From contig CAZKYI010000008.1 in assembly GCA_964557005.1 (NCBI GenBank), positions 56,289-120,288 of the forward strand: 64,000 nucleotides of DNA, given 5' to 3'. Origin of the DNA: JBECKS01 sp964557005. Lineage in GTDB: Bacteria > Pseudomonadota > Gammaproteobacteria > Pseudomonadales > JBECKS01. This document shows, piece by piece, positions 18,881 through 28,356 of this stretch. Under the pieces are notes generated by a model that was given only the letters and a program-made list of their open reading frames with translations, did no database searches and was not told where the DNA came from. The position numbers and the translations under genes were made by a program. The number at the start of each line of letters is the position of its first letter. The first letter of the stretch is position 1.

Positions 18881-20323
18881 ATGAAAGCAAGCGCCCTCAT
18901 GCTCACCATTTCTCTGCTACTTACTGGCTCAGGGCTTGTCTTTGCTGAAAGCAATCCGCTACCAGAACTTAATGATCCACTCTCTGGCGTTATCTCACCT
19001 GAAAAAGAACAAGTCATCGGCAACATCTTGCTCAGACAAGCGCGCGCGCAACTTCCTGTCATCGGTGATCCTTTGAGTCAGGAATACTTGCAGGCATTAA
19101 GCTATACCCTCGCCGAACACAGTGAATTGAAAGTCAAAAGCCTGAGTACCCTGCTGATTCGTAATCCTGACATTAATGCGTTTGCCATGCCTGGTGGTGT
19201 CATTGGTGCCAACACAGGCTTGTTTGCCTATGCAGAAAATGAAGATGAATTGGCTGCCGTACTGGCGCACGAAATTGCTCACCTGAGCCAACGCCATTTT
19301 GCACGCATGATTGACCGTCAAAAGAATCAACAGGTCGCTACACTGGGTGCCTATCTCGCAAGTGTTTTGCTGTTGTTCACAGCCGGAATCGAACAAGGCA
19401 TGGGGGCAATGGCCGCAACCCAGGCACTGGATCAACAAAACGCCTTGAGTTTTAGCCGAAACAATGAAAAGGAAGCCGACCGAATTGGTATGCAAACGCT
19501 TGCGCAGGCTGGCATCAATCCTCAAGCCATGACCAGCTTTTTTACCAAGCTCTACAAAAGCAATCAGTTCGCGGGAAATCGCCCTCCTGAATATCTGTTG
19601 AGCCATCCGGTGACTGAAAGTCGAATTGCCGATGCACGCTCGCGCAGTGAAAAATATCCTGAATCTCGCAGCAGTGATTCACTCGATTTTCAGTTGATTA
19701 AATATCGTCTGGCAGTGATTGAAACCAATCAGTTGGAAAAACTCACCAAACAACTGGAAGTTAAAGCGGAGCAAAGTCGGGGTGAACAACAGGTTGGCGT
19801 TCAATATGGTCTGGTGATTTGCTATACCGAATTAAAACGCTTCAAGGAAGCGAGAAAACTGCTCGAAAAACTCAGTGCCGACAAACCCATGCGCATTGCC
19901 TATTTGCTCGCCAAAGCTGAAATCGAATTTGAAGCGGATAATTTCGCAGCAAGCAAAAAAATACTTGAATCAGGTTTGTCCTTGCATCCTGGAAATTATC
20001 CCTTGTCGGTTTTGTACGCAGAAACACTGCTTAAAAACAGACAACTGGGCGAAGCAACCTATCTGCTGCAAAGTTTAAGCATCAGCAATAATGAAGACCC
20101 CTACATCTGGAGACGGTTGGCAGAAGCCTATGGCTTGAGTGGTCATCAACTGGGTGTTTATATTGCCAAAGCAGAATATTTTTACCTTTATGGCATGAAT
20201 CAGAAAGCCGTAGAACAACTTCAACTTGCGCTGCCACTCACCAAAGGCAACTTCCAGATGCAAAGTAAAGTCGAAGCACGGATTGAAGCAATCGAAAATG
20301 AAAACAAACAGCTCAAGCTTTAA
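18881..20323 (+). CDS. bepA: Periplasmic M48 metalloprotease/chaperone BepA-like
   Basis: 480 residues with a Sec signal peptide (cleavage near FAES). The zinc site HEIAH lies at ~residue 130 and the third ligand in NEKEAD ~60 residues later; four or five TPR units fill residues ~300-470. This is the BepA (YfgC) plan. The protein works with the Bam and Lpt machinery to help fold or degrade outer-membrane proteins such as LptD. Its closeness to bamC fits. It ends convergently with nadA, overlapping by 11 bases. Confidence 0.92.
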   Translation: MKASALMLTISLLLTGSGLVFAESNPLPELNDPLSGVISPEKEQVIGNILLRQARAQLPVIGDPLSQEYLQALSYTLAEHSELKVKSLSTLLIRNPDINAFAMPGGVIGANTGLFAYAENEDELAAVLAHEIAHLSQRHFARMIDRQKNQQVATLGAYLASVLLLFTAGIEQGMGAMAATQALDQQNALSFSRNNEKEADRIGMQTLAQAGINPQAMTSFFTKLYKSNQFAGNRPPEYLLSHPVTESRIADARSRSEKYPESRSSDSLDFQLIKYRLAVIETNQLEKLTKQLEVKAEQSRGEQQVGVQYGLVICYTELKRFKEARKLLEKLSADKPMRIAYLLAKAEIEFEADNFAASKKILESGLSLHPGNYPLSVLYAETLLKNRQLGEATYLLQSLSISNNEDPYIWRRLAEAYGLSGHQLGVYIAKAEYFYLYGMNQKAVEQLQLALPLTKGNFQMQSKVEARIEAIENENKQLKL

Positions 20324-21371
20324 GCGCTGCTGAAAAATCGAGCATGCGTTTCAGTGGTTTATAAGCCGCTTCAATCAAATCCGCTTCCACCCGAATTTCG
20401 TTTGCCGATACATCTTCTGATTTGAGCAAGGCGTACAAATTATCCAGTTCATTCATCGCCATCCATGGGCAATGTGCACAGCTTCTGCACGTTGCACCCT
20501 CACCTGCTGTCGGTGCAGCGATAAACTGCTTGGTGGGTGCTGCCTGCTGCATCTTGTAAAAAATACCCGTGTCAGTTGCCACAATAAAAGACTGCATGGG
20601 TAAATTCTGTGCGGCCTTGATGAGTTGTGAGGTTGAACCCACCGCATCGGCCATTTCAATCACTGCAGCAGGTGATTCAGGATGCACCAGCACACCTGCT
20701 TCAGGGTGCATGGCTTTCAAATCCATCAAACCTTTAACCTTGAACTCCTCATGCACAATACACGCACCGTTCCACATCAACATCTCGGCACCCGTTTGTT
20801 TTTGAATGTAGGCACCCAGATGTTTGTCAGGTGCCCAAAGAATTTTTTCTCCTTCGGAAGCGAGATGATCAACAATTTCAAGTGCAATACTTGAAGTCAC
20901 CACCCAATCTGCACGCGCTTTGACAGCAGCGGAAGTGTTGGCATAAACAACGACTTTATGATTCGGATGCTGGTCACAGAATGCAGAAAATGCCTCTATC
21001 GGGCAATTAATATCCAGAGAACAGGTGGCTTCAAGTGTTGGCATTAACACGGTTTTTTCGGGGCTGAGAATTTTTGCGGTTTCCCCCATAAAACGCACAC
21101 CCGCCACAATTAAAGTAGAAGCATGTTGCTTGCTTCCAAAACGTGCCATCTCCAGCGAATCTGAAACACAACCACCACTCAGTTCGGCCAGCTCCTGAAT
21201 TTCAGGCGAAGTATAGTAATGCGCAATTAAACAGGCATCACGTGCCTTTAATAACGAAAGAATGTCTTCGATGTAATTCCGTTTTTCAGATGCTGAGTAG
21301 ATTCTTGCAGGCGGTGTGGCAGGAAAATCATGTTGTAAATTAAAAGTCGTCATTCGGGCATGAATCAACAA
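20313..21371 (-). CDS. nadA: Quinolinate synthase NadA
   Basis: 352 residues. The three [4Fe-4S] cysteines appear in conserved contexts: GGCVSDS, ATCSLDINCP and the C-terminal TCRSCAHCPWM (the CxxCxxC form). It condenses iminoaspartate with dihydroxyacetone phosphate to quinolinate in de novo NAD synthesis. A start six residues in (MTTFNL) is also possible. nadB and nadC are not in the window. Confidence 0.97.
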   Translation of the reverse strand: MLIHARMTTFNLQHDFPATPPARIYSASEKRNYIEDILSLLKARDACLIAHYYTSPEIQELAELSGGCVSDSLEMARFGSKQHASTLIVAGVRFMGETAKILSPEKTVLMPTLEATCSLDINCPIEAFSAFCDQHPNHKVVVYANTSAAVKARADWVVTSSIALEIVDHLASEGEKILWAPDKHLGAYIQKQTGAEMLMWNGACIVHEEFKVKGLMDLKAMHPEAGVLVHPESPAAVIEMADAVGSTSQLIKAAQNLPMQSFIVATDTGIFYKMQQAAPTKQFIAAPTAGEGATCRSCAHCPWMAMNELDNLYALLKSEDVSANEIRVEADLIEAAYKPLKRMLDFSAALKA

Positions 21372-21413
21372 GATGTAAAGGACGATACATTATATAAATC
21401 CTGCGCTGAAAAG

Positions 21414-21453
21414 AAAAAGCCGCCTGCTGCTCCGAGGAACAACAAGCGGCTTT
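21414..21453 (-). terminator. Terminator after the histone-H1-like gene
   Basis: On the minus strand, stem AAAGCCGC / GCGGCTTT with a ~22-base loop and a T run, immediately downstream of the Lys/Ala-rich gene. Confidence 0.85.
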
Positions 21454-21474
21454 GTATGTAAAGCCTTAAGCTAA

Positions 21475-21909
21475 CTACTTCTTCTTGGCTGGTTTTTTAG
21501 CAGCCTTGGCTTTTTTAGCTTTTTTAGCGGCTGGTTTTTTAGCAGCTTTAGCTTTTTTAGCTTTTTTGGCGGCTGGCTTTTTAGCAGCTTTCTTCGCAGC
21601 TGGTTTCTTGGCAGCTTTTTTAGCGGCAGCAGCAGCTTTCTTGGCAGCACGCTTTTCGGCAGCTTTAGCTTTCTTCGCAGCAGCAGCAGCTTTCTTCTTC
21701 GCAGCAGCAGCAGCGCGTTTTTCAGCAGCTTTAGCTTTCTTCGCAGCAGCAGCAGCAAGTTTCTTCTTGGCTTTATCCAACTTCTTCTGGATAGATGCTT
21801 TAGCCTGTTTTTCCAGTTTTGCTTTTAAAGCATCAAGCTTTTGAGCAGCGCTCACAACCTTTGATGCCTTTGCTTTACGACCAGTCGCTTTCTTTTTTGT
21901 TTTTGCCAT
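21475..21909 (-). CDS. Histone H1-like Lys/Ala-rich protein (AlgP-like)
   Basis: 144 residues, almost entirely Lys, Ala and Pro in repeated units such as KKPAAKKAKKAKAA, after a short N-terminal segment with some hydrophobic residues (~20-50). This composition is that of bacterial histone-H1-like proteins including AlgP of Pseudomonas, which bind DNA nonspecifically through the cationic tail. A GAGGAAAT ribosome site precedes ATG. The repetitive DNA makes unit-number variation between strains likely. Regulatory role inferred only from family. Confidence 0.85.
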   Translation of the reverse strand: MAKTKKKATGRKAKASKVVSAAQKLDALKAKLEKQAKASIQKKLDKAKKKLAAAAAKKAKAAEKRAAAAAKKKAAAAAKKAKAAEKRAAKKAAAAAKKAAKKPAAKKAAKKPAAKKAKKAKAAKKPAAKKAKKAKAAKKPAKKK

Positions 21910-22305
21910 TGTTGATTTCCTCAGCTGATGGAAAATTATTTTTAGGATGTCGAAGCAAAAAACAAAAATATATTTCGTCTTTACACTTCAACACGTCAGA
22001 TAATAAGAAGAAATCTACTAATGTCCAGTATTTATTAAAAAAATTTTACTTTTAGATACACAGGAATTCCTACGAATGTTTTTATTTTTTGTTTTGCGTT
22101 TTCCAAATCGGTCCCGTTCAAAAGAAAAACACGCAAGCAAAACAGGAACACGGCAAAAAGTTTCGTACAAAACCCAAAGTGGATTCAGAGAATTATCTGA
22201 AAGAAACACAGCTCGGATAAAAGATTTTTTGTCAGATACAAAGTTCGAACGACCCAAAGCCTCCCTATGTTTTCTTTTTAATATCAACTAGTTAGAAGCC
22301 ATATC
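21910..22305. other. Intergenic stretch, about 400 bases, no gene supported
   Basis: AT-rich sequence between the histone-like gene and hemH, both leftward. Short open frames exist on both strands, but none has a ribosome site or protein-like composition. It presumably contains the promoter of the histone-like gene; no clear -35/-10 pair stands out. Confidence 0.6.
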
Positions 22306-23274
22306 TCAAACTGGCATATGATCCAGAACCAGATTTTCCATCAGCTCGATATGCTTGTTGCGAATATTCAACGCAGGAAAAGTGAAATAAAACGAGCCAC
22401 CCGTATCGATAAAAAGTTTGCGGTATTCCTTTCCTACCTCATCGATTGTTTCAAGACAGTCTGCGGAAAAGCCCGGGCACATAACCGCCAGACTCACTTG
22501 ACCCTCCTGAGCAATTTGTAAGACCTTTTCCCTGGTGTAAGGGCCAATCCACTCTTCTGCGGTGACACGAGATTGATAACTCTCACAAATATGAATGCCC
22601 AAACCACTCAACTTTTCTTCAAGCATGCGGGTGGTTGCCTGACACTGTTGGTAATAAGGATCACCTGCTTCCACATAGGATTTCGGAATTCCATGATAAG
22701 ACAGCAACACCTGTTTGAATTTATGTTCCAGCGCAGACTCATGAATTTGCTCGGCAAGTGCACTCAAATAGAGCGGATGATTAAAGTAGTGCTCTACAAA
22801 ATGGTATTCACCTCGAAAATCGAGTTGCTTGAGCGCTTTTTCGACACGTTCTTTCACGGGAAGCGTAATCGTTGCTGAATATTGCGGGAAAAGGGGTAAC
22901 ACAACCAGTGTGTCGATTTGTTTTTCCAGTAATTCAGTCATGCCATTCAAAATAGAAGGCTGGCCATAGGTCATGGCAGGTTTGACATAAAAACGTTCGG
23001 AGCGATTTTGCAAACGCTGTTGCAACGCTTCTGCCTGCGCATAAAGAATGCTGCGAATGGGAGAATCCTGCTGCCAGATACCTTGATAAAGCTGAGTAAC
23101 AGCCTTGAGGCGTTTGGGGACAATCAGAAAATAAACAAGCAGAAAACGAAATAACCAGGGCAAATGAATAACGTGCCTATCCATCAAAAACTCTCGCAGA
23201 TAGGCACGTACAGCAGGTTTTTCTGGCTTGTCCGGTGTTCCAAGATTGACCAGCAACACGCCGACGGTTTTCAA
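22306..23274 (-). CDS. hemH: Ferrochelatase HemH
   Basis: 322 residues. It carries the N-terminal LLVNLGTPD motif, the metal-binding histidine in SYHGIPKSY, and CPGFSADCLETIDE with the catalytic Glu. It inserts ferrous iron into protoporphyrin IX, the last step of haem synthesis. Located 36 bases after adk and possibly co-transcribed with it. The haem supply is relevant to the neighbouring ccm genes. Confidence 0.96.
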   Translation of the reverse strand: MKTVGVLLVNLGTPDKPEKPAVRAYLREFLMDRHVIHLPWLFRFLLVYFLIVPKRLKAVTQLYQGIWQQDSPIRSILYAQAEALQQRLQNRSERFYVKPAMTYGQPSILNGMTELLEKQIDTLVVLPLFPQYSATITLPVKERVEKALKQLDFRGEYHFVEHYFNHPLYLSALAEQIHESALEHKFKQVLLSYHGIPKSYVEAGDPYYQQCQATTRMLEEKLSGLGIHICESYQSRVTAEEWIGPYTREKVLQIAQEGQVSLAVMCPGFSADCLETIDEVGKEYRKLFIDTGGSFYFTFPALNIRNKHIELMENLVLDHMPV

Positions 23275-23310
23275 CTGGCTACCCTCTGCAAACCTGACTG
23301 TGAAATTAAA

Positions 23311-23958
23311 TCAAGCCAATACAGAAAAAACGGCTTGTTTGATTTCCTCAACACTGCCAACCCCTTGCACACTTGCGCAACGGGTGGCGCTATTGTTATT
23401 GGAAAGTTTTTTGTAGAAATCGACCAAGGGTTTGGTTTGCTGATGATAAACCTCAAGCCTTTTGCGAATAGTCGCTTCCTTGTCATCATCTCTTTGAATC
23501 AAGGCTTCTCCTGTTTCATCATCAAGCCCTTCCTGTTTCGGCGGATTATAAATCACGTGATACACCCGACCAGAACCCGGATGCACTCTTCTTCCACTTA
23601 AACGGCTAACAATTTCCTCATCATCTACGGCGATTTCCACCACCGCATCAATCGCAACACCTTGTTCCTGAAGTGCTTCCGCTTGTGGAATGGTTCTGGG
23701 AAAACCGTCAAACAGAAAACCATTTTTACAATCCGGCTCTGCAATTCTTTCCTTAACCAGCCCAATAATAATGTCATCAGTGACCAAAGCACCACTGTCC
23801 ATCACTTCCTTGGCTTGTTTGCCAAGCTCTGTACCAGCTTTTACCGCAGCCCTTAACATATCGCCTGTAGAAATTTGGGGAATGTTGTACTTCTCCATTA
23901 AAAAACGGGCTTGCGTACCTTTTCCTGCGCCGGGCGCTCCGAGCAAAATAATTTTCAT
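23311..23958 (-). CDS. adk: Adenylate kinase
   Basis: 215 residues, the long form. P-loop GAPGAGKGTQ at the N-terminus, NMP-binding STGDMLRAAV, and the LID segment with R-R-V-H-P-G-S-G-R-V-Y-H, which lacks the four zinc cysteines, as in other Gram-negative Adk. It interconverts ATP + AMP and 2 ADP in the cytoplasm. Confidence 0.98.
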   Translation of the reverse strand: MKIILLGAPGAGKGTQARFLMEKYNIPQISTGDMLRAAVKAGTELGKQAKEVMDSGALVTDDIIIGLVKERIAEPDCKNGFLFDGFPRTIPQAEALQEQGVAIDAVVEIAVDDEEIVSRLSGRRVHPGSGRVYHVIYNPPKQEGLDDETGEALIQRDDDKEATIRKRLEVYHQQTKPLVDFYKKLSNNNSATRCASVQGVGSVEEIKQAVFSVLA

Positions 23959-24057
23959 TGTTTACCTCTATTCAAAATCAAAGGAGTCACGAAAGATTGC
24001 GAGCGCACCATACACACTGGCACAGTAAAGCTCAAGCCGCCTTTCACCTTCTACAAG

Positions 24058-25200
24058 CTACAAGGCCTTATCAAGATTCAACACAATGGGTTGAATTTTT
24101 TGTTCATGTTCATACACAAAAGATTCACTCTGCCAATCTCCCTGCGCAGCTTTTACCTCACCTTGCAAGGAAAGACGCGCAGTAATGGCCAATCGTGCTT
24201 CTGCATTTAAATCCTTGCCCATCAGCGCATGAGCTTGCCTGAGCGTTAACCTGAGCGGAAAAACATCGAGATGTGCGATGGGTTCACGAATCGCAGCCAA
24301 AGGCATCGGACTTGTATTTTCTCCCGCTGCGCGCGCGTAAATAAAGACTGTCGCCTGTTTTGGAAAAGGCATTTTCATCAGTTGTATTTTCGCTGCTTCG
24401 CTCAGCACAACTGTCATTTCGAGTTTGAATTCAGACAGTTTCTCTTCAGATGTTTTTATACTTTCATTGGATGAATATCTTTCGCGTGCTTGTGCAATAC
24501 TGGCTTCAAGTGATGCAAGCACGGCTTCGGGCACAGGTCGCACATCAGAAAACGACTGCAAGCGTTCATACAAGCGTTGCCATGCCTGTTCGGCTTTCTG
24601 GTAATCACGCCCCTGAAAACTCGCAATTCCCAGATACATCAAGGCATTTTCATACTGCCCTGCCTGCAAATCATCACTCGTCAACATCATTTCAAGTATT
24701 TCAATGACTTCCCAATCAAGCGCATCGTTGGCTTTTTGTTCAGCTTCGGCAAGTTTTGTACCTACATAAGCCAAAGCAAGTGTGTGATCGTGAGGATTAA
24801 CCCGATGCGCACGTTGATACGCCATCATGGCGAGGCGCATATCCTGCGCATTCTGCATCATATTGCCGAGAATCATCCACGCATTGGAATCACGGAAATT
24901 GCTTTGCAGGTAGCGCTGCAAACTCAAAATGAAAGTCATGGCATCGAGATTTTCTGCATCAATTTGTTGCCCTGACACATAACTTTTCACGGAAAGCAAA
25001 TAGGCTTGTTCATGATCGTACTGTTGCGCAAGCTGTAGCTGTTCCCTGCTTGATGCACTCAATAACAAGGCGGTAAGCGACAGCAAGGAAAAACCCAGAG
25101 CACAGGCAATTTTTGTTTTCGACCAACTTGTTAGCGGTGTGAAAAGCACCCAAAAACATCCGGCAAACAAAAGCAGTAATGAAATGGCAAGTACCAGCAT
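24058..25200 (-). CDS. ccmI: Cytochrome c maturation protein CcmI
   Basis: 380 residues: two N-terminal membrane helices (~1-20 and ~30-48) with a cytoplasmic loop, then a periplasmic TPR domain (~100-250) and a C-terminal beta-rich domain. This is CcmI, the apocytochrome c chaperone that hands the protein to the CcmFH haem ligase. It follows ccmH after two bases. Moderate sequence conservation is normal for this family; the ccmF-G-H-I order makes the call safe. Confidence 0.9.
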   Translation of the reverse strand: MLVLAISLLLLFAGCFWVLFTPLTSWSKTKIACALGFSLLSLTALLLSASSREQLQLAQQYDHEQAYLLSVKSYVSGQQIDAENLDAMTFILSLQRYLQSNFRDSNAWMILGNMMQNAQDMRLAMMAYQRAHRVNPHDHTLALAYVGTKLAEAEQKANDALDWEVIEILEMMLTSDDLQAGQYENALMYLGIASFQGRDYQKAEQAWQRLYERLQSFSDVRPVPEAVLASLEASIAQARERYSSNESIKTSEEKLSEFKLEMTVVLSEAAKIQLMKMPFPKQATVFIYARAAGENTSPMPLAAIREPIAHLDVFPLRLTLRQAHALMGKDLNAEARLAITARLSLQGEVKAAQGDWQSESFVYEHEQKIQPIVLNLDKAL

Positions 25201-25202
25201 GG

Positions 25203-25658
25203 TTATTCTGCCCCTTCACTGGGTACAACAAATCTTTTTCTGACTTGCTTGCGATAAAGAAAATACGCAGCAAGCAAGAGCGACATCATCAGCAACAGAA
25301 ACGGTGCAAACCACAAGATAACGGTGGAACCCGCCATCGGTGGACGATAGGAAATAAAATCGCCATAGCGTTGCACCAGATAATTCCTGATTTCCTGATC
25401 ACTTTTGCCATCTTTCAACAATTCATAAATTTTCTGACGTAAATCCTTGGCAATCGGCGCATCAGAATCTGCAAGACTTTGGTTCTGACATTTTGGGCAA
25501 CGCAACTCACCGAGCAAACTTTGAAAACGAAGTTCTTCAAGTTCGGTATCAAAGGGATACAACATCACTTCTGCACGTGCTACCGCTGTGCCTAAACTCA
25601 GCCCAAAACCCAGCAAGAGAATAAACAGACCATACATTTTCAAAATAGATAAATTCAT
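25203..25658 (-). CDS. ccmH: Cytochrome c maturation protein CcmH
   Basis: 151 residues: signal peptide, periplasmic three-helix domain with the redox motif LRCPKCQNQSLADS (RCxxC), and a C-terminal membrane anchor (~105-125). It reduces the apocytochrome CxxCH disulfide or holds it for haem attachment. One-base overlap with ccmG upstream. Confidence 0.96.
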   Translation of the reverse strand: MNLSILKMYGLFILLLGFGLSLGTAVARAEVMLYPFDTELEELRFQSLLGELRCPKCQNQSLADSDAPIAKDLRQKIYELLKDGKSDQEIRNYLVQRYGDFISYRPPMAGSTVILWFAPFLLLMMSLLLAAYFLYRKQVRKRFVVPSEGAE

Positions 25659-26197
25659 TATTCTGCCTTTTCTGCTTGCCGAGATTCCTGTCGTGCAGCC
25701 TGCCAGAGTGCTTCAAACTGTTCATTCCAGACTCTTTCATCGAGAACACCGACACGCTTGTGCAAAATCGTACCGTCCTTGTCAATCAGATAGCTTTCCG
25801 GTGCACCATACACACCCAAATCCAGCCCAAAACCGCCTTGTTCATCAAAAATAACCTCCTGAAACGGATTGCCCAGTTTCGTTAAAAAATTTTGTCCGGC
25901 TTCACGTGTATCCTTGTAATCCACTCCGACTATTTTCACACCCCGTTCACTCAGGGTTTTTAAAAATGGATGTTCTACATAACAGGAAGGACACCAGCTC
26001 CCCCAGATATTCAAAACAAATACTTCACCAAGAACACTGTTGCGATCCAGCAAACCCTCACCCGTTAAATCAGGCAACAAAAAATCAGGAATTTGCTGAC
26101 CAATCAAGGGGGAAGGAATTTCTTCCTTTTCCTCATACAAGGCAAAGAAAAACACAGGAACCAAAGCAAGAAACAAAATCAAGGGCAACACTCTCAT
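25658..26197 (-). CDS. ccmG: Thiol:disulfide interchange protein CcmG (DsbE)
   Basis: 179 residues with an N-terminal membrane anchor and a thioredoxin-like domain bearing WGSWCPSCYVEHP (WCxxC) and the later GAPESYLID cis-Pro region with the family's conserved Glu/Pro. It is the periplasmic reductant of the System I cytochrome c pathway. Placed between ccmF and ccmH. Confidence 0.96.
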   Translation of the reverse strand: MRVLPLILFLALVPVFFFALYEEKEEIPSPLIGQQIPDFLLPDLTGEGLLDRNSVLGEVFVLNIWGSWCPSCYVEHPFLKTLSERGVKIVGVDYKDTREAGQNFLTKLGNPFQEVIFDEQGGFGLDLGVYGAPESYLIDKDGTILHKRVGVLDERVWNEQFEALWQAARQESRQAEKAE

Positions 26198-26200
26198 ACG

Positions 26201-28132
26201 CTAAGCCCTGCCCCGTCTTGCGGAAACGAAAATATAAAACAAACACGAACCTGCCATAATCAATGCGCCCAACCAGATCAAACGGATAAAAGGTTTGTGA
26301 TAAATGCGCAAGGACCACGCATTGGCACCCAGGTCTTCTCCCAAAGCAACATACACATCTCTGAGTAAACCTGCATCGATTGCCGCTTCGGTCATTGGTT
26401 TATCCTGTATGAAATAGCGTCGTTTTTCGGGATACAACCTGAAAGCCGTTTTCCCTTGTTCAACCAGAATCGTACCGCGTGTACTCAGATAATTGGGACC
26501 GCGTACCGGTTCAATGCCTTCAAAAGTAAAACGATAGCCTGAAATATCGACACTGCCTCCCAGTTTCAGGCTTAAATCCCGCTCGGTGCTGAAGCTCGAA
26601 GTCATAACAATCCCCACCAGAGACACCACAAACCCAAAATGGGCGATGTGCATATTCTTTTGTGAAAGGCTCTGTTGTTGCCAGTGAGAAAACACATGCG
26701 CAAGGCCTGTTTGCAAATGATTGGCAAACAACATGGCCAGCACAGCAAATATAAAAATCAAGGCCAGCCAGGCTTTTAAATACCAGCTCTCTGCAAATAC
26801 CTGCATAAAAAGGCTTGCTGCTATCAGTGAACCTGCCAAAGCCATCACCATCAGTTTTACTGGCCAGCGCGAAGTTTCGCGCCATTTCAGTAAGGGAACC
26901 CACGCCATAAACAGCAATAACAACAAGCACAAAGGGAAAAACAGCGTATTGAAATAGGGCGGCCCAACCGAAATTTTACCCAGATTGAGTACATCACTGA
27001 AAATTGGAAACAAGGTGCCCAACAACACCGTTGCACATGCCACCAGCAGAAAAATGTTATTGAGAATCAAAAAGAATTCTTTCGACAAAAATCCAAAATC
27101 CAGTTCGGATTGCAAACGCTCTGCCCTGACAAAAAATAACAGAAAAGAAGCGCCCACAACCAGCGCAAGAAACACCAGAATAAATAAACCTCGTTCAGGA
27201 TCACTCGCAAAAGCATGAACAGAAGTGAGCACACCACTCCTCACCAGAAAGGTACCAAGCAGGCTGAGTGAAAACGTAATAATGGCAATCAATACCGTCC
27301 AGATTCTGAAACCATCTCTTTTTTCGCAGGCTAATAGCGAATGAATCAAGGCTGCTCCTGCAAGCCAGGGCATGAGTGAAGCATTTTCTACAGGGTCCCA
27401 AAACCACCAGCCGCCCCAACCCAGTTCGTAGTAAGCCCACCACGAACCCAGGGCAATACCGACAGTCAGAAAAGCCCAGGCAGCCTTTGCCCAGACACCC
27501 GACCACTTTGCCCATTTCGCATCAAAACGCCCTTCAATCAAACCGGCAATCGCAAATGCAAAGGGAATCGAAAATCCGACATAACCCATATAAAGCATCG
27601 GCGGATGAATAATCAGACCAAAATCCTGTAACAAGGGATTCAGGTCTTCACCGTCCATAGGAAAAACTGGAACCAGACGATCAAAGGGATTGGAGGTAAA
27701 AAGAATAAACGCCAGAAAACCAAAACTGATTACGCTCGTCACAGCCAGGACATTCGCCAGAGAGCTTGATGGAATATCCTGACGATTCAGACTTAACAGA
27801 AAAATCCACAAGGCCAGAATCCACAGCCATAGCAACAAGGAACCTTCATGACCGCCCCATACCGCAGAAAACTTGTAATACACAGGCAAGAGCATATTTG
27901 AATGCTGTGCAACATAGGCAACGCTGAAATCATTGTTAAGAAAGCTCAGCGCTAACATCACAAACGAGAGGGAAATCAACACAAACTGGGTGCGCACCAG
28001 ACGGATAACAACAAAAGCAATCTGTGCCTGAGAACGTTTAATGACTATTTGAGAAAATACAGGAGCGCAGGCTGCAATGAAGGCAAGTAATAAAGCAAAC
28101 ACAAGAGCACTGTGGCCTATTTCAGGGAGCAT
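26201..28132 (-). CDS. ccmF: Haem lyase subunit CcmF
   Basis: 643 residues, about 15 membrane helices. It shows the haem-handling WWD domain, WGGWWFWDPVENASLMPW, preceded by G-G-H-E-G-S-L-L-L-W and followed by conserved periplasmic histidines. It attaches haem to apocytochromes c with CcmH and CcmI. First gene of the leftward ccmFGHI unit; ccmABCDE are not in this window and must lie elsewhere. Confidence 0.97.
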   Translation of the reverse strand: MLPEIGHSALVFALLLAFIAACAPVFSQIVIKRSQAQIAFVVIRLVRTQFVLISLSFVMLALSFLNNDFSVAYVAQHSNMLLPVYYKFSAVWGGHEGSLLLWLWILALWIFLLSLNRQDIPSSSLANVLAVTSVISFGFLAFILFTSNPFDRLVPVFPMDGEDLNPLLQDFGLIIHPPMLYMGYVGFSIPFAFAIAGLIEGRFDAKWAKWSGVWAKAAWAFLTVGIALGSWWAYYELGWGGWWFWDPVENASLMPWLAGAALIHSLLACEKRDGFRIWTVLIAIITFSLSLLGTFLVRSGVLTSVHAFASDPERGLFILVFLALVVGASFLLFFVRAERLQSELDFGFLSKEFFLILNNIFLLVACATVLLGTLFPIFSDVLNLGKISVGPPYFNTLFFPLCLLLLLFMAWVPLLKWRETSRWPVKLMVMALAGSLIAASLFMQVFAESWYLKAWLALIFIFAVLAMLFANHLQTGLAHVFSHWQQQSLSQKNMHIAHFGFVVSLVGIVMTSSFSTERDLSLKLGGSVDISGYRFTFEGIEPVRGPNYLSTRGTILVEQGKTAFRLYPEKRRYFIQDKPMTEAAIDAGLLRDVYVALGEDLGANAWSLRIYHKPFIRLIWLGALIMAGSCLFYIFVSARRGRA

Positions 28133-28265
28133 GAACGCCTTTTATCCTTAACAAATCCAAACGAAGCCAATAATCATCGGACATTATTTTTTAAATACAC
28201 GCTAAATTGCGCACGAAAGACTACCACCAGAGATGCGCCATAGCCACAAATCATCTATATGGGGC

Positions 28266-28294
28266 TAGGTTATCCATGTTTCGCCCCGTATAAT
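28266..28294 (+). promoter_or_regulatory. Probable promoter of fabA
   Basis: A perfect -10 hexamer TATAAT at 28289-28294, with only a weak -35 (TAGGTT) at 17 bases, 63 bases before the fabA start. The weak -35 suggests an activator, as FadR does for fabA/fabB in enterobacteria; no regulator site could be assigned. Confidence 0.45.
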
Positions 28295-28356
28295 CCTCGC
28301 AGTTTTGTCTGCACGAGACAAAAAATTTCTTCACATAAAAAAAGAGATTCAAATCC

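Noticed and set aside
21485..21844. 119-codon open frame on the + strand rich in Ala/Phe/Leu
   Set aside because: It is the antisense shadow of the Lys/Ala-rich gene; composition follows from the repeat and there is no ribosome site.
22018..22291. Overlapping open frames on both strands upstream of hemH
   Set aside because: No ribosome sites, no motif, and composition typical of noncoding AT-rich sequence.
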